Shown here: positions 4,990-6,562 of the stretch, piece by piece
Numbering within the stretch: the first letter of the stretch is position 1
Layout: each line of letters begins with the position of its first letter
Assembly: GCA_029007475.1 (NCBI GenBank)
Contig: JAQXHW010000074.1
Coordinates: forward strand, 1-6,562
Direction of reading: 5' to 3'
DNA: 6,562 nucleotides
From: Oscillospiraceae bacterium
GTDB lineage: Bacteria > Bacillota > Clostridia > Oscillospirales > Acutalibacteraceae
Notes under the pieces: model-generated
The model's database searches: none
What the model saw: only the letters and a program-made list of their open reading frames with translations
Told to the model about the DNA's origin: nothing
Position numbers and translations under genes: made by a program

Positions 4990-6228
4990 ATGGCAAAGAA
5001 AGCAAGCAAAGATATCAAAAAAGTAGTTCTCGCTTATTCCGGCGGACTTGACACATCTATTATCATCCCTTGGCTCAAGGAAAACTACGGCGATCCCGAA
5101 ATTATTGCTGTTTCCGGTAACGTAGGTCAGGCAGACGAGCTTGAGGGTCTTGAGGAGAAGGCACTTAAAACCGGTGCTTCTAAGCTCTATGTTGAGGATC
5201 TTACCGAAGAATTTCTCACAGATTACGTTTTCCCCTGCGTACAGGCCGGCGCACTCTACGAGGACTATATGTTAGGTACAGCTTTCGCACGTCCTCCCAT
5301 TGCCAAGAGAATTGCTGAAATCGCAATTGCTGAGGGCGCAGACGCTATCTGCCACGGTTGCACAGGTAAGGGCAACGACCAGGTACGTTTTGAAATGGCT
5401 ATTAAGGCTTTCGCTCCCGATATGCCTATTATTGCTCCTTGGCGTGAGTGGGATATTAAGTCCCGTGACGAAGAAATCGACTATGCAGAGGCACACAATG
5501 TTCCTCTTAAGATAAGCCGTGAGACCAATTACTCAAAGGATAAGAATATCTGGCATCTTTCCCACGAGGGTCTCGACCTTGAGGATCCCACCAATGAGCC
5601 TACCTACAACAAACCAGGCTTCCTTGAAATGGGTGTCTCTCCCGAACAGGCTCCTGACGTACCTACCTACGTTGAGATTCATTTCGAAAAGGGTGTTCCC
5701 ACAGCTATCGACGGCAAAGAAATGTCCGCAACAGATATTGTTTTAACACTCAACAAGCTTGGCGGCGAGAACGGCATAGGACTTCTCGATATCGTTGAAA
5801 ACCGTCTTGTCGGCATGAAGTGCCGCGGTGTTTACGAAACTCCCGGCGGTGCAATTCTCTACAAGGCACACCAGGTACTCGAAACTATCTGTCTTGATAA
5901 AGATACAGCCCACTATAAGGCACTTGTTGCCCAGAAGCTCGCTGAGCTTGTATATAACGCTCAGTGGTTTACTCCTCTCACAAAGGCTATTCTCGCTTTT
6001 GTTAAGGAGACTCAGGAAACCGTTACTGGTGACGTTAAGCTCAAGCTCTACAAGGGCAATATGATTAACGCAAGCGTTTCTTCACCCTATTCTCTCTATG
6101 ACCCCGAGATTGCAACCTTCGATGAGGACGACGTTTACGACCAGAAGGACGCAGACGGCTTCATCACTCTCTACGGACTTCCCACCGAAGTTTACGCAAA
6201 GATGAAGAAGAAGAACGGTATTCTCTAA
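4990..6228 (+). CDS. argG: Argininosuccinate synthase
   Basis: The enzyme joins citrulline and aspartate, using ATP to form a citrullyl-AMP intermediate, to give argininosuccinate, AMP and pyrophosphate. This is the penultimate step of arginine synthesis, in the cytosol. The product has 412 residues, close to the roughly 400-residue form of Bacillus and unlike the longer E. coli type. The N-terminal ATP-pyrophosphatase loop SGGLDTS is at 17-23. The nucleotide and substrate motif GCTGKGNDQVRFE is at 123-135. PWREWDIKSRDEEI, NIWHLSHEGLDLEDP and the C-terminal SSPYSLYD (364-371) with DADGFITLYGLP complete the expected order. No key residue is missing. The gene is preceded by an ArgR-type operator and promoter and followed 186 bases later by argH, so the two probably form an arginine-repressed unit. 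Confidence 0.97.
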   Translation: MAKKASKDIKKVVLAYSGGLDTSIIIPWLKENYGDPEIIAVSGNVGQADELEGLEEKALKTGASKLYVEDLTEEFLTDYVFPCVQAGALYEDYMLGTAFARPPIAKRIAEIAIAEGADAICHGCTGKGNDQVRFEMAIKAFAPDMPIIAPWREWDIKSRDEEIDYAEAHNVPLKISRETNYSKDKNIWHLSHEGLDLEDPTNEPTYNKPGFLEMGVSPEQAPDVPTYVEIHFEKGVPTAIDGKEMSATDIVLTLNKLGGENGIGLLDIVENRLVGMKCRGVYETPGGAILYKAHQVLETICLDKDTAHYKALVAQKLAELVYNAQWFTPLTKAILAFVKETQETVTGDVKLKLYKGNMINASVSSPYSLYDPEIATFDEDDVYDQKDADGFITLYGLPTEVYAKMKKKNGIL

Positions 6229-6256
6229 TTATAAGTATAAATTAAAAATTAAATGC

Positions 6257-6384
6257 CAGCTTCCCCAAATTACGCAGAAACGTCAGGCTTTATAATGCCG
6301 ATGCTTACAAGGCCGACAAGCCGAAATTCTTGTTATCTATGCTCAGACGAGCTTAGAATATCGGCTTTGCTTAAGGGGAAGCTG
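6257..6384 (+). other. Potential three-helix structured element between argG and argH
   Basis: The 128-base segment is closed by a perfect 10-bp inverted repeat, CAGCTTCCCC (6257-6266) and GGGGAAGCTG (6375-6384). Inside, one helix pairs 6282-6291 with 6309-6317 (9 pairs, bulged A6285, T-G wobble at 6289/6311). A second pairs 6318-6330 with 6355-6367 (12 of 13 pairs) and holds a small GCTC/GAGC hairpin (6341-6352). The two inner helices abut at 6317/6318, as in a three-way junction. An alternative pairing of GGCTT (6286-6290) with AAGCC (6318-6322) is mutually exclusive with both. No T-run follows, so it is not a normal terminator. It could be a structured leader or processing element in the argGH mRNA, a small RNA, or an inserted non-coding repeat. 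I do not recognise a known family. Confidence 0.5.
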
Positions 6385-6414
6385 TACCCATTATTTTGAA
6401 AAGTAGGTTTTTTT

Positions 6415-6562
6415 ATGGATAAAATGTGGGCAGGAAGGTTTTCCGAGAAGCTCAACGAATTAGCCGATGATTTCAACTCATCCCTTCGTTTTGACTGCCG
6501 TATGTATAAGCAGGATATTAAAGGCTCAATGGCTCATGCCGAGATGCTTGCCTCAAAGGGTA
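6415..6562 (+). CDS. argH: Argininosuccinate lyase (3' truncated)
   Basis: Only the first 49 codons are present; the window ends within the gene. The sequence MWAGRFSEKLNELADDFNSSLRFDCRMYKQDIKGSMAHAEMLA is spread over residues 4-46. It carries the conserved ArgH opening, in which most members have W-G-G-R-F where this has W-A-G-R-F at 5-9, then D-x-R-x-Y-x-x-D-I-x-G-S and A-H-A-x-M-L-A. The family splits argininosuccinate into arginine and fumarate, the last step of arginine synthesis. The signature loop GSSxMPxKxN and the catalytic residues lie beyond the window. The Shine-Dalgarno is weak (AGTAGG at 6402-6407, 7 bases before the ATG), so translation may be weaker than that of argG unless the upstream RNA structure helps. 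Its position after argG strongly supports the call. Confidence 0.93.
   Translation, partial: MDKMWAGRFSEKLNELADDFNSSLRFDCRMYKQDIKGSMAHAEMLASKG

Noticed and set aside
6368..6396. Separate promoter for argH
   Set aside because: TTGCTT at 6367-6372 has only a poor -10 (ATTATT) 17 bases later. Co-transcription with argG is simpler.
6229..6414. T-box leader or ordinary terminator before argH
   Set aside because: No T-box-like GGTGG motif or specifier-loop arrangement is visible, and neither the outer nor the inner hairpin is followed by a T-run.

Overview
The window reads as a chromosomal stretch from a low-to-moderate GC Firmicute, most likely a gut-type Clostridia (Oscillospiraceae/Ruminococcaceae-like). 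The clues are strong GGAGG Shine-Dalgarno sites, consensus sigma-A promoters, a perfect HrcA/CIRCE operator in front of groESL, lipoproteins with Thr/Pro-rich linkers, and the style of the ArgG/ArgH proteins. The family-level placement is inference. All genes are on the + strand. No rRNA, tRNA, CRISPR array, transposase or phage gene is visible.

Layout. (1) Positions 1-749 hold the 3' part of a gene for an ABC-transporter substrate-binding protein of the COG2984/PF04392 type. (2) Positions 796-2859 hold a classic heat-shock unit: sigma-A promoter, CIRCE operator, groES, groEL and a strong intrinsic terminator. (3) Positions 2902-3945 hold a single-gene unit for a lipid-anchored NodB-family polysaccharide deacetylase with a Thr/Pro linker, ending in a hairpin terminator. 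(4) Positions 3924-4794 hold a lipoprotein of unknown function with a duplicated beta-rich domain. Its consensus promoter is embedded in the preceding terminator. (5) Positions 4795-4989 are a non-coding, palindrome-rich stretch that ends in a promoter covered by two ArgR-type ARG boxes. (6) Positions 4990-6562 hold argG and the first 49 codons of argH, the last two steps of arginine biosynthesis. They are separated by 186 bases containing a potential three-helix RNA fold.

How it works together. GroES and GroEL form the cytosolic chaperonin and would be repressed by HrcA through CIRCE. The two lipoproteins act at the outer face of the membrane; one probably trims acetyl groups from cell-wall glycan. 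ArgG joins citrulline and aspartate, and ArgH splits the product into arginine and fumarate; the operator upstream suggests repression by arginine-loaded ArgR.

Most of the content is housekeeping. The points most worth a second look are the structured argG-argH spacer, the promoter buried in a terminator at 3906-3952, the tandem ARG boxes spaced exactly 21 bp, and the unassigned duplicated-domain lipoprotein. I see no clear new multi-gene system.
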